DNA of 64,000 nt from Lytechinus variegatus (lineage: Eukaryota; Echinodermata; Echinoidea; Temnopleuroida; Toxopneustidae), in the NCBI RefSeq assembly GCF_018143015.1, contig NC_054747.1:31366733-31430732 (forward strand), read 5' to 3'. The stretch's first letter is position 1. Each line of letters opens with the position of its first letter. The notes beneath the pieces were generated by a model that saw only the letters and a list, made by a program, of their open reading frames with translations, did no database searches and was not told where the DNA came from. The translations under genes were made by a program, and so were the position numbers. Of the stretch, positions 11,753 through 24,599 are shown one piece after another.

Positions 11753-12393
11753 GTGAGTACCGATTTAACAGTATTCATGTATTAATTAATATTTATTTAA
11801 TCATAAGAATAATTTTTTTTTACGGAAAGAAAGCTTAGTTCTAAGCTAGGGCGGCCCAAATGCGCGTGAGTGGAGTCCCAGTTTCTTAACACGGGTAAGT
11901 ATTGCGGTGTCGCCTAGAGTGTCTACACCTACCCTTACTGCGGCAGCCCGAACACGACACTGTCTGAAAACGTGTCGGGGTCCCCGTTAACACCTACCCG
12001 AACTTCGAGACCATGTCCATGAACTCAATCTGATATTCCGAGTGACAAAAGGCATGAAAGGTGGAATTTTAATTTTATGCAGGGAAAATTATAAAATTCA
12101 TCATGCATTAACATCATGATCTTTAAAAACAATTCAAACTAGGCCCTAATAATATTCTTACTAATAGTACACAAAGTTTCACTTCTTTTTCATGCTTCTA
12201 GTATCAGTCTCAAAATTGGTGATTTAGAGCCAACATAGAGTTCCTCACACGTATTATAAATAATTTGCTGCCGATTCCAAAACATAACATGTGGATACAA
12301 CAATAGCCGATATGCGTGAGGTACCGGGTCCGCTCCAAGCTCATACCCTCGTGCATGAGATGTTTTGAAATCGGCGAGTTTCCATTGAAGTTC

Positions 12394-12705
12394 TGTTAGT
12401 TTTTCCAACTTCTTATTAACTCCTCTCCTGTTCATTACGAAAAAAATATTGTAAATATTGAATTATTTACTACTGTATGTGACTTCTATTTAAATTATTC
12501 TTATTAAATAATTTTTTGTCTGGTTTTGCGGAAACAAAGTTTATAAAGATGGTTATTTTATCATTTCTTGTTTATTTCCTTCAACTTGTGATGCAGCTGT
12601 TTCTCATTTCGTTTCTGTCTAGACTTGAGTTCATTTGCATTTCTTTTCAGCACTGCCCTTGCAGTCTGAACCTAGGTTATATGAGTTTATTTATAATTCA
12701 GTTTT
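12394..12705. repeat. Direct duplication, copy 1 (pair with 14842-15160)
   Basis: The stretch from TTAGTTTTTCCAACTTC to TTATAATTCAGTTTT recurs at 14842-15160 with scattered changes. The two copies flank the nuclear-receptor-site element at 12707-14799, which sits at their junction. Confidence 0.7.
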
Positions 12706-12706
12706 T

Positions 12707-14799
12707 GTCTCACCTGCGAAGCAGAGTGAGACTATAAAGTATAGGCGCTGTTTTTCCGACGGCGGTGGCGTCAACATCAAATCTTAACCTGAGGTTGTTT
12801 TTGAAATGACGTCATAACTTAGAAAGTATATGGACCTAGTTAATAAAACTTGGCCATAAGGTTAATCAAGTATTACTGAACATCCTATTAGAGTTTCATG
12901 TCACATGACCAAGGTCAAAGGTCATTTAGGGTCAATGAACTTAGACCATGTTGGAGGAATCAACATCGAAATCTTAACCTGAGGTTAAGTTTTTGAAATG
13001 TCATCATAACTTAGAAAATTGTTGACCTAGTTCATGAAACTTAGACATAAGGTTAATCAAGTATCACTAAACATCCTGCATGAGTTTCACGTCACATTAC
13101 TAAGGTCAAAGGTCATTTAGGGTCAATGAACTTTGGCCGAATTGGGGATATCTGTTGAATTCTCATAACTTTAAAAGTTTATGGATCTGATTCTTGAAAC
13201 TTGGACATAATAGTAATCAAGCATTATTGAACATTTTTGTGCAAGTTTCAGGTCTCATGATTAAGGTCAAAGGTCATTTAGGGTCAATGAACTTTGGCCG
13301 AATCGGGGGTATCTGTTGAATTACCATCATAACTTTGAAAGTTTATTGGTCTAGTTCATTAAACTTGGACATTAGAGTAATCAAGTATCACTGAACATCC
13401 TGTGGGCGTTTCAGGTCACATGACCAAGGTCAAAGGTCAATGAACTTTGGCCGAATTGGGTGTATCTGTTGAATTACCATCATAACTTTGAAAGTTTATG
13501 GATCTTATTCATAAAACTTGTACATAAGAGTAATCAAGTATTACTGAACATCCTGTTCGAGTTTCAGGTCACATGATCAAGGTCAAAGGTCATGTGAGGT
13601 CAATGAACTTTGGCCATGTTGGGGTTTTTTGTTGAATAACCATCATATCTATGGTCGCATTTCATAAGTTGGGTATGCAAAAAGGGTGGCGTATGAACAA
13701 TTTTCCACACGGTGCCATGGATAAATTGTTGCTACATCACAGCATCTTGACCAAATTTATTGAGTAATATCTTATTTTGAAGCTACATGTAGAACTATAG
13801 GCTAAATATATTACTATGAATTAGATCAATACAATATCAGGAACAAAAACAATAGCACATTAAGTTTGAAGTAACAGGGGTGGCGGAGCCGGTGGATGCG
13901 GAGCCGGTGGATGCGGTACATGATAAAATATTAATTAAACCTAATTAACAACTTACTATAATATGTAATATGACTGTTATCCTCATATTTCTGGGTGTTT
14001 TAAAGCAGGGAACAACTAAATGTCATAAAAATTTGACAATTTTGAAAATATGCAGCAATGGAATACATGTGTATGTCAGCTCTGATCTGCAACCTAATCA
14101 ATTAGTAAACCAGAGAAATTTGGTTAATTATCTAATTTGTAATCTTAATTTTTAGTACAAATGTTGTGTATCATTGCAACAAACATTTCTACCCATGATG
14201 TTGTCATTTTGCCAAGCATATAAATACAGTGACAGGTATTTTGGGGGCAAAAATGTGAAATTAGATACTGTTAATTAATTAGTATAATTAATATGCATAC
14301 AATAATAGATAATTATTCGATTTTTGGTACAGATTTAATTATTGATGTTTTAAGATTATAACTGCAATTTACTAGGGTGATCCAATGTTGCATTAACTTT
14401 TGACACCATTTTATGTGCAGCTGGTCCTATTTGAGAAAAACACATTTCAAAATTCACATTTACATTGACGTCTATGTAATAATTAGCTGTTAATTAGTCA
14501 TTTTAAGGAAAAATAAAGGTATTCGAGACTTAAAACTTTTCCATTATTTAGAGAATGGTAATAGCTTTAACATATCAAAAAATAAAATTTTTGACCATTT
14601 TTACCCTGTTCGCGAAATTGGACCACCTTATGACATGCGACCCCCTGTAAGTTTATTGGTCTAGTTCATAAAAAGTGGATATAAGAGTAACCATGTATCA
14701 CTGAACATCTTGTGCGAGTTAGAGTAGTATTCAAAGTCAGCACTGCTGCTATATTGAACCGCGTGATGCAGGTGAGACAGCCAGAGGCATTCGACTTGT
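12707..14799. mobile_element. Non-autonomous element with DR1-type AAGGTCAAAGGTCA arrays, copy 1
   Basis: It starts with a hairpin (GTCTCAC, then GTGAGAC) and ends with GCAGGTGAGAC plus a short shared tail, so the termini contain an 11-bp inverted match. The interior is an array of monomers of roughly 150-190 bp containing AAGGTCAAAGGTCA, ATCATAACTT, and TGAACATCCTGT-type words. A second copy is at 46622-48235. No transposase is present. The empty-looking paralogous site at about 15145-15160 fits insertion of this unit with little or no target duplication. The superfamily is not assigned. It is itself interrupted at 13651-14644. Confidence 0.7.
13651..14644. mobile_element. Nested TIR element inside the DR1-array element
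   Basis: It is absent from the second copy of the host element, where the same flanks (CATCATATCT and CTGTAAGTTT) are joined directly. The ends are inverted: GGTCGCATTTCATAAGTTGG at the left, and GGTCGCATGTCATAAGGTGG when the right end is read on the other strand (18 of 20 match). It is about 994 bp, AT-rich, with no coding frame. No added target duplication is visible against the empty copy. Confidence 0.75.
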
Positions 14800-14841
14800 C
14801 ATTCATAAATTTATTCTCCGAATTCCTTTCCTTTAGTTTTT

Positions 14842-15160
14842 CCAAGTTCTTATTAAATCCTCTCCTGCTAGGATCCTGTTCATTAAGAAAAAATATTGTA
14901 AATATTTAATTATTTACTATGTGACTTCTGTTTAAATTATTTTTATTGAATTATTTTTTTGTCTGTTTTTGCCGAAACAAAGTTTATAAAGATGGTTATT
15001 TTATCATTTCTTGTTTATTTCCTTCAACTTGTGATGCAGCTGTTTCTCATTTCTGTTCTGTCTTAGACTTGAGTTCAATTTGCATTTCTTTTCAGCACTT
15101 CCCTTGCAGTCTTAACCTAGGTTATATGAGTTTTATTAATTATATTCAGTTTTCATTCAT
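14842..15160. repeat. Direct duplication, copy 2 (pair with 12394-12705)
   Basis: It matches 12394-12705, including the words AAACAAAGTTTATAAAGATGG and CCTAGGTTATATGAG. Here the sequence runs on uninterrupted into CATTCATTTATTCTCTG, where copy 1 carries the inserted element. Confidence 0.7.
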
Positions 15161-15884
15161 TTATTCTCTGAATTCCTTTCCTCACTATCTTTTGTCATCT
15201 TCATTCCACTCATTCCATTCCTCATCTGACTCCTTAGTTTCTGTATTCATTATTACATAATCACCAGACATCTTTGTCATCTTCTTATTCCTTATTGGTT
15301 TATCTTATAAATTGGATTCTTACATTTTAGTTCCAGCCTTCTATTCCTTTTATTTTGATTGGTTAGTTTTACTTGATTTGAATATACATGTATGTCAGTT
15401 ATTATGTGATCCCAAGTTTTACTGAGGCAAAGTACATTGTAGCCCAAAGATTAAAGCAGTGCACCACCAGACTTCTTCAGTTTCTGTTCGATTTATTTTG
15501 CGTCTTCTAGTTTCACCTATTTTCGCTTTGGTTTGATGATTGATTGATTCGAGCTACAACTTAGAACTTGCATTATTTTCTACTCAGAACTTATAATTTC
15601 TACTACCTTGCAGTGCTTTCACTATTAAAGTTTATATTTTGTAAGAAAAAAATGATAGATTTAGGTATGCACATGATGCATGTTTGAGTTTCACAAATAA
15701 TGATTACCGGTATCCGACTTTAAAAATTGAAATCTGACTCTGACATTGAAATGCCAAACAGAGTTTAGGGTCTAGGCTCTAAATCTAAATAGAAATTTAA
15801 TTTAAATAAAGAACCATGCAACATTCCATAATGCCTGCAATCTGAGAATAATTTCGCTTTAAATTCAATGATTTTGTTTTCAGG

Positions 15885-15911
15885 ATGAAATCAACAATTT
15901 GGCTATTGTGA
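15885..15911 (+). promoter_or_regulatory. Eight-codon upstream ORF in the 5' UTR of PRDM gene B
   Basis: After a likely 3' splice site (TTTTGTTTTCAG, exon from 15884), an ATG opens MKSTIWLL and stops three bases before the main ATG. The main start has an ideal context (ACCATGG). An uORF ending this close to the start could lower or gate translation. The role is inference. Confidence 0.35.
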
Positions 15912-15914
15912 ACC

Positions 15915-18900
15915 ATGGAAAGTCAATATCTGCCTGGTCTCTTCTGCCCCGAGAGAGAACAAGGAGAATGTCGGCAACATCAGCAACCACTGCAGCAACC
16001 ACAACCACCACATCAGCAACATTTTGCATCTTACTCTGTTAATCTACCATACCATGCTCCTTCACAGCATCAGTCCGAGTTCCCGTTGGATCAACCTTTC
16101 AGAGCATTTTCTCAAAGTCATCCAGCGGTTCCTACATGTATGTTGAGCATGGTCAACCATGGTATGGTGATTTCATTGGGTCTTTTGCCATTTTAACAAA
16201 CTATAGAAGCTTGTAAGTTTCATTTACTTGAGGAAATAACAGGATCTTTTTCTTGCCATGTGGATTTAATAACTTTATTAACATCGACATGGCAATATGT
16301 AACTTTACAAAATTAACATGGCAAGAAAAAATCTCCAAATGAAATGGTGAATAATTTACACTGCCAAATCATGTAATTTTGTTTCAATAAAACTGATACC
16401 AAATCATCACTTTTTATCACTTTGCCACCTTGATTTTGTAGGGGAAGGAGGATGTGAATTAGTGTATATTATTTTTGCTCACTGGTGTAAATCCTTGCAT
16501 CACCAATTGTTCAGGGGGATGATCTATTCCTCCATTCCCCACTTGAAAAGAATGACATCATGGATTTACGCCCATGTTTTTGCTGTTATCTTATTTGTGT
16601 AACCATCTTGTGTGCATGTGATTTGCAATCATGAATTAATAATTCTTTGTAAATTTTGTAATTGACATGAATTTGTAATAAAAAAAAATTTTAAAGAAGA
16701 AGATATATCTGTGCTTTTTAAGTCAACATCTCATCAAGACAAGTCGATGGCATTTCAAAACTTCCATAACAGACAGAAGTTCATGATTTGTAAATAGTAT
16801 ATATATGCTTTCTGTGTTATTTTTATATCTTACTTGTTATTCTTCCATGCCCCCTGGCGGGGCCGTTCAAGAATAAAATTCATTGTCATTGTCAGACATG
16901 AATGAATAAAGGCCGATGCACATTTGATTGTGTTGATATAATTGTGCAATCTGTCATGAAAATCAATTCATGATTAATCACTGTAATATCAGCCCCTGGG
17001 GCCGTTGCAGAAAGAGTTGCGTTTAAACGCAAGCCAAAAAAATAAATTGTAAGTCCCAAATGCGCGCTGTTGATTGGTTGAAAATCAAGTTGCGCATGAT
17101 TTTTAGAGTTGCGTTTGATTGCAACTCTTTCTGCAACGGGCCCCAGAATACACTGTTGGTTTGGTCAAGAAAACATCCTAAGCCCCATACCATGGGAATA
17201 TCCTTCCTGCCCATGTATTGCTTGGATGCAGGAAATAATTCTCTTGCCATTTTCAAATCATTTATATTCTCCTTTTACATGGTTTGATTGGACTTATTTA
17301 TATGAAATTACAGGGATGCCAGTTTTCAGGCAAAAGCCTGAATTCAGGCTCTGGGTCATTCCATGCCAATTCACCCAATGAATGTGCAATTTTGCACCCG
17401 ACCGTCTCAGAATTCATTGTAATTTGGTATACATAAAATTCACCATGGCCCAAGCACAAAACAAAAAAAATTAGTCCAATCGGTCCGTCGGTTCTCGCGC
17501 TACGGCCCGTCCTTTTCTCCTTGTTTTGACAAAAATGGGCATGACCTTCAACTTTCAATGGCCACTGCGTCGTTACGTGTTGACCAATTTTCATGAAACT
17601 GGTACCATTTGATAGGAAATTCAGAGAGGAATCCAAAACATGCATCGAATAATGTATTGGAGCAATTTATAAGGTCATGACCTTTGACCTTAACTTTGAC
17701 CTTGAGTTTGACCCCCGGACAAATAATTTTTTCACTTGATTTTCGTGTATGTTAATTATTGGTATAATATTGACAAAATATGTTAAAATCAATGATGATA
17801 TTTTATTTCTTCACCTTTAAAAACTCTTCCAAAGATACCATGAAATTTCACTCTAGTCCCACACACTGATATTCATGTTAGTAAAGTGTTTACCAGTTAC
17901 ATGATTTCTTCCAATCTTAAGTTACAGTATGCAAGCACATGAAAAGAAATTAAGCTTAATCAGTTCACAAATAAAGGATTAAACCTTTATGCTCATGATT
18001 AGGTATCTGTTTAGGCATTTTGATGTTCATCAATATATATTCATTTTGATGTTCGGCAATATATATCATATATATTCATGGTAGTAAAGTCTTCACTTTT
18101 ATCATCAAAATATATACATGTATATATATGTATATGATATATATTGCTGAATCATAAAATGCCTAAACAGATACCTATTCATGAGCATAAAGGTTTAATC
18201 TTTTATTTGTGAACTGATTAAGCTTAATTTCTTTTCATGTGCTTGCATACTGTAACTTAAGATTGGAAGAAATCATGTAACTGGTAAACACTTTACTAAC
18301 ATGAATATCAGTGTGTGGGACTAGAGTGAAATTTCATGGTATCTTTGGAAGAGTTTTTAAAGGTGAAGAAATAAAATATCATCATTGATTTTAACATATT
18401 TTGTCAATATTATACCAATAATTAACATACACGAAAATCAAGTGAAAAAATTATTTGTCCGGGGGTCAAACTCAAGGTCAAAGTTAAGGTCAAAGGTCAT
18501 GACCTTATAAATTGCTCCAATACATTATTCGATGCATGTTTTGGATTCCTCTCTGAATTTCCTATCAAATGGTACCAGTTTCATGAAAATTGGTCAACAC
18601 GTAACGACGCAGTGGCCATTGAAAGTTGAAGGTCACGCCCATTTTTGTCAAAACAAGGAGAAAAGGGCGGGCCGTAGCGCGAGAACCGACGGACCGATTG
18701 GACTAATTTTTTTTGTTTTGTGCTTGGGCCATGGTGAATTTTATGTATACCAAATTACAACGAATTCTGAGACGGTCGGGTGCAACCACTGGGTGAATCC
18801 AGATGGAATGACCCCTCTGGCAATTCATTTTCAGGCCATAGTTTTAGCATTTTTGTGTACAAAGTATTGTGTTCTAGGTGATTTTCAGGCCCTCTGATCA

Positions 18901-21900
18901 ATTCCAACTGGCATCCCTAAAATTAAATTGAAAATTAGTTATTTTCATAACTTCTGGTATTTGCTTACATCTTTATATTCAGTTACATGCTCATCTAGAA
19001 GTGTATATTTATTTCCTTACAGATTCTGGCCATGTTGCTACAACCCAAATCCTCCCACAGCCATCGCTTCCTGTCAGAGGTCAAAGGGTCAAACCGTCCT
19101 CTGTTTTAACCAACTATCTTCTTGCCACCACCCAGACACATAAAGCAGTCGAAGAGAGAAACATTCCACATGTCGCACCTCATGAAAATGTTTCAGGGAG
19201 AAACACTTTGCCAGTTGCACTCCCTCTATCCATTGCTCCGAGTTGTGATGGAGCAATCGCAACTCCAACTTGTGAATCTATTGTAGCAAGGGACATACCA
19301 CTAACTACCTCTCAGAGTTCAATTGCAGAGAGGATTATTCAGCCGATTTCAGTTCTTAAATCTGTTGTAGATAGCAGCATTCTCCCCGCCACTCTCGACA
19401 AATCTGCTCCAAGTAGCGACACACAGCATCAAGGTAAGAATGTGAGTGAACCCCCCCAAAAAATTGAATACTTTTACACTTGCTGAAAAGATGTTTGTTA
19501 TATTTACTAAAATGTGCTTTAATACAATATGCATACCAGTACTGAACATAATAATTTGGTTTTCGTAATTTGAATATTCTGTTTATTGTTTTTTTCTTGG
19601 TAATTGACTATTTTCCCCAAATCAGGTTTCCTTGTGAATTTCTTGTGTTTTCCATAGTGCTGAAAGCTAAATTTTTTTACTCTTTGGTTCATTTTGAGGC
19701 CAGACCACAGTAACGACTGTTTGATGGTGATCTTTCATTTCTTTTTCTGATTATCTGCTTAGACCAACCAGCTGTTGCATCGGGACCTTCATCGCCGTGC
19801 AGTAGGAGTAGCCCTTCCGAATCACAACAGTCATTATCCCAACAAGCATCTCATACCAGTCCTCCACTCCCAGACAACCCAGTCATCGAGTCACCTCTTC
19901 TGGCTACTCTCAATCTAAGAAAGACAGTCCCCTTGGATCTTCCATCGTCTTGCGCATTACATGTATCGGAGGAGGATGATGTCATTAGGGTGGTTGCCAA
20001 GGAGATGATGGAAAAGGGGGTGGAGTTTGGACCGATGAAAGGATCACTACTAGATGTAGAGGAGGGATGGTCTAAGGAAACATCATGGGAGGTAATTATA
20101 TCAAGCAAAATTAATCGATTTGAGCTACAATGTACAATTTCAAGATTGGGATTTTGAAACAAGGTGAATTCTTATATCTGTAATATGTTGTGCAAAATTG
20201 AACATGCAAAAGGATAATTGATACTTAATGGAAATGAGCTGAGCATTTTGAAAATGTCATCCCTTACGGGGCATTGCAAGAAGCTTCAATTGCAAAATTA
20301 AAATGTTTGTTGGTCATCTAGTGTCAATTGGGTAAAGTTGAGTAACTTGAGTTGCTATTGAATGCGAAGCAGTCACAAATTTATATCTGGTCAAAGCACC
20401 AAGTCTGACATTTGATTTTTGGACGCATGAATGGTTGAAATTATTTTTTTTTACATTCCCTCCTATGGTCTTTCTCCTGAGATTAGCTGTATCCAATTTC
20501 CACTCCTATGCATCATTTAGCAAGTGATGGAATACTTTAATTTTTTTGGTGCATAACTTGTTCCTCTCATACCGTAAGCCACCAAGTGCTATCAGACTGG
20601 CACAAGTTCACCATTAGAAAGAAATGGACAAATTCTTAACCTTATCTAGGCCACTTAGAGCAAATTGTTGAAGGGAGAAACGTGAAAATGCATAGCGTCG
20701 GCATAAGAATGCTTTAGCCATTTTCATATTGTTCAAATATGCAACTGTATGCACAAAATGTGCAGTGAGCATTCATTTGCCAAATGGAAATTTCTTGATT
20801 GTATTCTGTTTTCTTTGCTTTCAGATCTGCGTCTTGGGTAGAGTGTGTCACTACATTGATGGGCGTAAAACCTGGATGTCTCACGTAAGATGTGCACAGA
20901 GTGAAGAAGAACAGAACATGGAAGCCTATCAATTCTATGGTGAAATCTACTTCAGAAACACAAAGGTCATTGAACCAGGAAGTGAACTCAAGGTCTTCTA
21001 TGGCAAGGAGTACATGAAGCATATTGGAATCAAGACAGTCTTGAATGAACTTGATGTCGACCAAGGTATTATATTCAATCTTATTCTATCATACATTTTG
21101 ATCTGTTTATCAATAATGTAGATATGCAGGTCGATTTGTAGCAAATTGTCACTTTGGATCATTTTAGGGGTAAAATAAGTTCTGTCCGACCAGTATTTTT
21201 CAGATAATTCACAAAGTTTAGTGATTGACAGCACTGTATGTTATATTCTGTGTTGTATGCACCAAAAAATATGCAAAGTATGTGTCAATTCACAAAATGA
21301 ATAAAAGAGGACCTATGACTTCACCTTGGTCGTCTCCACATAAAACTTATTCAGAAGTTATTTGTAATAAATTTTGTTCTCATATTTTTTTCAGATGCAC
21401 AGAAGTTCTGTTGCAGTCTCTGCAAGCACTTGTTCAGCTCATCCAAAATGACCTTGAGACATATTAGATGTGAACACACTAATGGCAAAGTGAAAGACAA
21501 ACTGCCCTTAAAATCAAGGAAGATAAAAGAGAAGAAGCCCATCAAGCTGACAGTCAGCTCTAAACATCTCTTCAAGGCAAGGAAGAGAGCTAGGAAGGAG
21601 AAAGATAGTGAGTTCAAGTGTGAAACCTGTAAGAAAGTCTTTGCTTCCTCTGGCAGATTGAAGGCTCATGAACAATTTCATGATTACGATCAGGACCATA
21701 CTTGTCCCATCTGTGGAAAGCGACAGAAGAACGCCCAGGCATGGGCAAAACACATGATACTGCACAAACCAGTGAACGAAGCCAGAACCCACAAGTGCAG
21801 CGAATGCAATGGAAGGTACAAATCGAAAGCTGCACTCCGGAAGCATGTGCACCAGATCCATGGGTACCCTTGCCGGCTGTGTTCGGAGCGGTTTGCACGA

Positions 21901-22704
21901 AGGGGTGACTGCAGGAAGCATGAACTTACCCATCAAGCCTTCATACCACCACATGCTGCCATGGAATATCTTGTTGCAGAAGCCGCTACTGATAAGCCTT
22001 TGGACATGCTTGGTAAAAGTGCCAATTATCACCAGCTACGGTACCAGTGCAGGTACTGTCCAAATAGATACAGTGACCACAGAACTGCCAAAATACATGA
22101 AAGGGAGGTTCACACAAGAGAAGGAACTTTCAAGTGTAGCCAGTGCACGAAGGTCTTCAGCTGTGAAAGTCGTCTCAAAGCCCACCTCTTGATCCATGAG
22201 CAGACTTACATATACCGCTGCCCGTTTTGTCCAAGGAGCTTTGCATCGGAAAGCGCCCTCAACAGTCACCAAGGAGAACACAACGGACTGAAGCCAGTGA
22301 AGTGCGATGTCTGCGGGAAAGGATTCAAGAGTAGGAGGCAGTTCCTTGCACATAAACGCCGTGTCCACTCGAACCGTCCGAAGCGCTACTTCTGCTCGTT
22401 CTGCAATTTTGGGTTTGCGGAGAGGAGCGACTTGAGGAGACACGAGGAGCGCCACCGGGGAATTCGACGGTATAGTTGCCCGGAGTGTGAAAAGACTTTC
22501 ACCTCCAACACTTCCCTCACGGCTCATGTCCAAGCCCTGCATAGTAAGGAAAAACCATTTTCATGTGCAATATGTGGGATATCTTTTGCCTTGAATTACA
22601 AGTATACATTACATATGGTCAAACACAATTTACAGGTCAAAGGGAGTAGTATCACAGAATGCAGTACTAGTACTACAGCATCAGAAATTGTTAGTTCTTA
22701 TTAG
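15915..22704 (+). CDS. PRDM-family PR/SET plus 12 C2H2 zinc-finger protein, gene B (five coding exons)
   Basis: The predicted join is 15915-16137, 19023-19433, 19763-20091, 20825-21065 and 21395-22704, with GT/AG at every junction and matching phases; the total is 837 residues plus stop. Residues 1-74 are Q/H/P-rich, and 75-268 are Ser/Thr-rich and disordered. A PR/SET domain spans about 269-395, opening LPSSC...FGPMKG, with TWMSHVRCA, EEEQN and the FYGKEY segment (Y380), which read most like PRDM9/PRDM11. One finger lies at about 408, a basic linker at 432-475, fingers 2-5 at about 477-581, a linker, and fingers 6-12 at 620-812. No KRAB, SSXRD or pre-SET zinc knuckle is seen, so this is not a canonical PRDM9. 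Known family role: nuclear DNA binding, with histone methylation in active members. The start ATG has a perfect Kozak context and is conserved in gene C. Whether the SET domain is catalytic is not known. Confidence 0.88.
16830..16900 (+). repeat. Possible 3' end of a non-LTR retrotransposon in intron 1
   Basis: CTGGCGGGGCCGTTCAAG is followed by AATAAAATTCATTGTCATTGTC, resembling short-repeat tails known from some LINE families. Only the tail is seen; no reverse transcriptase lies upstream. Confidence 0.3.
16996..17146. mobile_element. Short palindromic MITE (CTGGGGCCGTTGCAGAAAGAG ends)
   Basis: The left end CTGGGGCCGTTGCAGAAAG and the right end CTTTCTGCAACGGGCCCCAG are inverted repeats. The interior again repeats AGAGTTGCGTTT. 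It is about 150 bp, lies in intron 1 of PRDM gene B, and has no coding capacity. Confidence 0.75.
17353..18814. mobile_element. 1.46-kb palindromic foldback element, copy 1, in PRDM gene B intron 1
   Basis: Two arms of about 650-700 bp are inverted copies around a centre near 18060. The ends read GGGTCATTCC and GGAATGACCC, flanked by a CTCT duplication (17349-17352 and 18815-18818). Each arm carries AAGGTCATGACCTTTGACCT with further TGACCT half sites, and an open frame of about 95-120 codons starting MHVLDSSLNF that is not recognised. The second copy is at 54085-55563. There is no transposase, so it is a non-autonomous foldback element of unassigned superfamily. Confidence 0.85.
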
Positions 22705-23925
22705 AGTGTCCCACCTGATGAAGCCTGACTAAAGCTTTGTTATTAAGGGTCGGTAATGTCAATTATGTTTCAAGTATCATCTTCCATGCCAATATCACAG
22801 AAGCATAAGCTGTTGAATCTTTTGCTCAAATGCCAATGCTTTGTAAAAATTCAGAGGGATTGGTATCTACATTCTGTATCTAGCGCCTTTTCTCAGCAAT
22901 GTTTTTTTTTCTTATAAAAAAAGAAGAGACTTTGATCACTTATTTTACAAACTTGGTGACTGAATATCAGAACGGAATTGACAACCTAGCAAATCCTGTC
23001 CTGAAAGTTTTTGTTTCCACATACACCTGCCGATTTGGAGGAAACAGATGCAGTTAAAGTCACTTAAACAAAAAATGGGGATTTACTGCCAAACCTCCAT
23101 ATTAACCTCTTTGACTTTAGATCTGCACCAAGTAGAATTTCCTGTTTCTTTCTTATGCATACTGGAGACCTTGTGCAGGCTATGTTTTACTTGGCGCCAT
23201 TCTTGCCTGGGACAAGAATATTGTCATCTCTTTCTATATTCCAATCCTTGTAGAATTAATTTGATTGTCTTTCAGTAATATCTGGCACCTAATATATGTT
23301 GAATGGCGTATTGAAAGTGCACAGCTTTGAGCTTTCGTCATCAAGACTTAATTCCCAATATCAGCACTGCTTCAAAGGCACCAAAAGACCTAGCAATGGG
23401 AATGTTTAATATGTAATAATTTTTTTTTTAGGAAAACGGGATTCCCACGTTCCTTTTCTTCATAGGAAAATGAATTATGATATTTCATTTACATCATCAT
23501 ACAATTAAATTAATCCTCTATATTTTGATATCTAAATGAGATGAACACATCAGGCATAAGTGAGCAAGATGAGTTTTAAATTTTAATTCCAAAATCAGGA
23601 TGTGCAGAAAGGTTGAACAAGATTCATTTGTGATTCAACAACCATGCTTATTCAACGAGTGGCTCAATCGCATTTCTTTTGTATTCATTGTTAACTTTCT
23701 CTCACTGATCCCTGAAATGAGAGTGGATCAGATTCACACGTGAGTTTCTGCGCAAATTGTTAATCTGCCACACACAAACGATGTCTCAAATCTCCTCTGA
23801 AAATTATTTTCCCTTTTTTGTGGGATGCACTCATATAGAGACAGATGGCTTTGGAAATGTACATTTACCTCTCAACACTTCCACCTTCTTGGAATCACGG
23901 GCTGGTTTGGCCACCTTGTCCTGGA
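22705..23925. other. Downstream of PRDM gene B, nothing recognised
   Basis: Probable 3' UTR and spacer. No element ends or supported frames were found. No convincing polyadenylation signal could be chosen. Confidence 0.45.
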
Positions 23926-23929
23926 CGTG

Positions 23930-24460
23930 GGCTCAATTTTCTATCTACTGAACTTGCAGTCAATACAGTCTTCCCAAAAATGGCCAATGCGAGGTCCTTG
24001 ATGAAGACAGAGTGTTTTGGCTGCCTGCTTATGAGGTTCATGGTTGTTCGATTTTTTTAAATTTCATCCCCAAGTATGATCTGAAAATGGGAAAAACAAA
24101 GATAGGAAACAGAAAACTATTGCAGTGTAGGCAAGCAAAGGCGGCAGTAGTGATACTCTACTTTTACCTATAGTAATTTGAAATCCAGATGTGCTTGGCG
24201 AGTCGATGACCGTCTCGTCCAATCGATCAAATTGATTGATCAAAGGCCTTTCCCTATCCATTTTTGCGCTGTAATGTAGTAAGGTGCTCTTGAATGCCCC
24301 TTTTCTTTCTTCTGTTACAGTAGGAACACTTGTAAAACCTTTAAAGGACTGATGATGTCTCTTTGGTTTGATATTAAAGAATGATTTTCGGTGGTGTAGC
24401 TCGGTGAAGTTTTCAAGGAGCTCCCTGTTGATGGTAGATGACTTGCCTGTCTTGCCATCT
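23930..24460 (-). pseudogene. BEN-like gene fragment, duplicate 1 (two exons)
   Basis: Read on the - strand, exon i (24460 to 24168, 293 nt) is open from an AG acceptor to the donor ATAG|GTAAAAG. It encodes DGKTGKSSTINRELL and on to PSTSGFQITI. It differs from duplicate 2 mostly by silent or conservative changes, which supports this frame. Exon ii (from 24080) resembles duplicate 2 (FIKDLALAIFGKTVL...SSVD.KLSP) but has an early in-frame stop (GGATGA where duplicate 2 has GGATGG). This copy is therefore probably a pseudogene. The BEN likeness is judged by eye from the FGRTVLA-SSVDGK pattern and is not certain. Confidence 0.45.
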
Positions 24461-24599
24461 CTATTGCTTCTTTATGCCCCTGCTGCTGCATTACCGAATT
24501 CTTTCTCATGGAAACCTAATTCGGACACTCTCTGGATGTTTTTTGGCAGTTAACTTTTGGCTCTTTCTAAGCACATCTGTTGAGAAGATAAAAGTTTGA

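Noticed and set aside
12190-12435. 81-codon - strand gene
   Set aside because: It overlaps the direct duplication, lacks splice signals or a known domain, and is not kept in the second copy.
15915-16196. KRAB or SSXRD domain in the PRDM N-terminus
   Set aside because: The exon is Q/H/P-rich with no KRAB A-box or SSXRD pattern; gene C exon 1 agrees.
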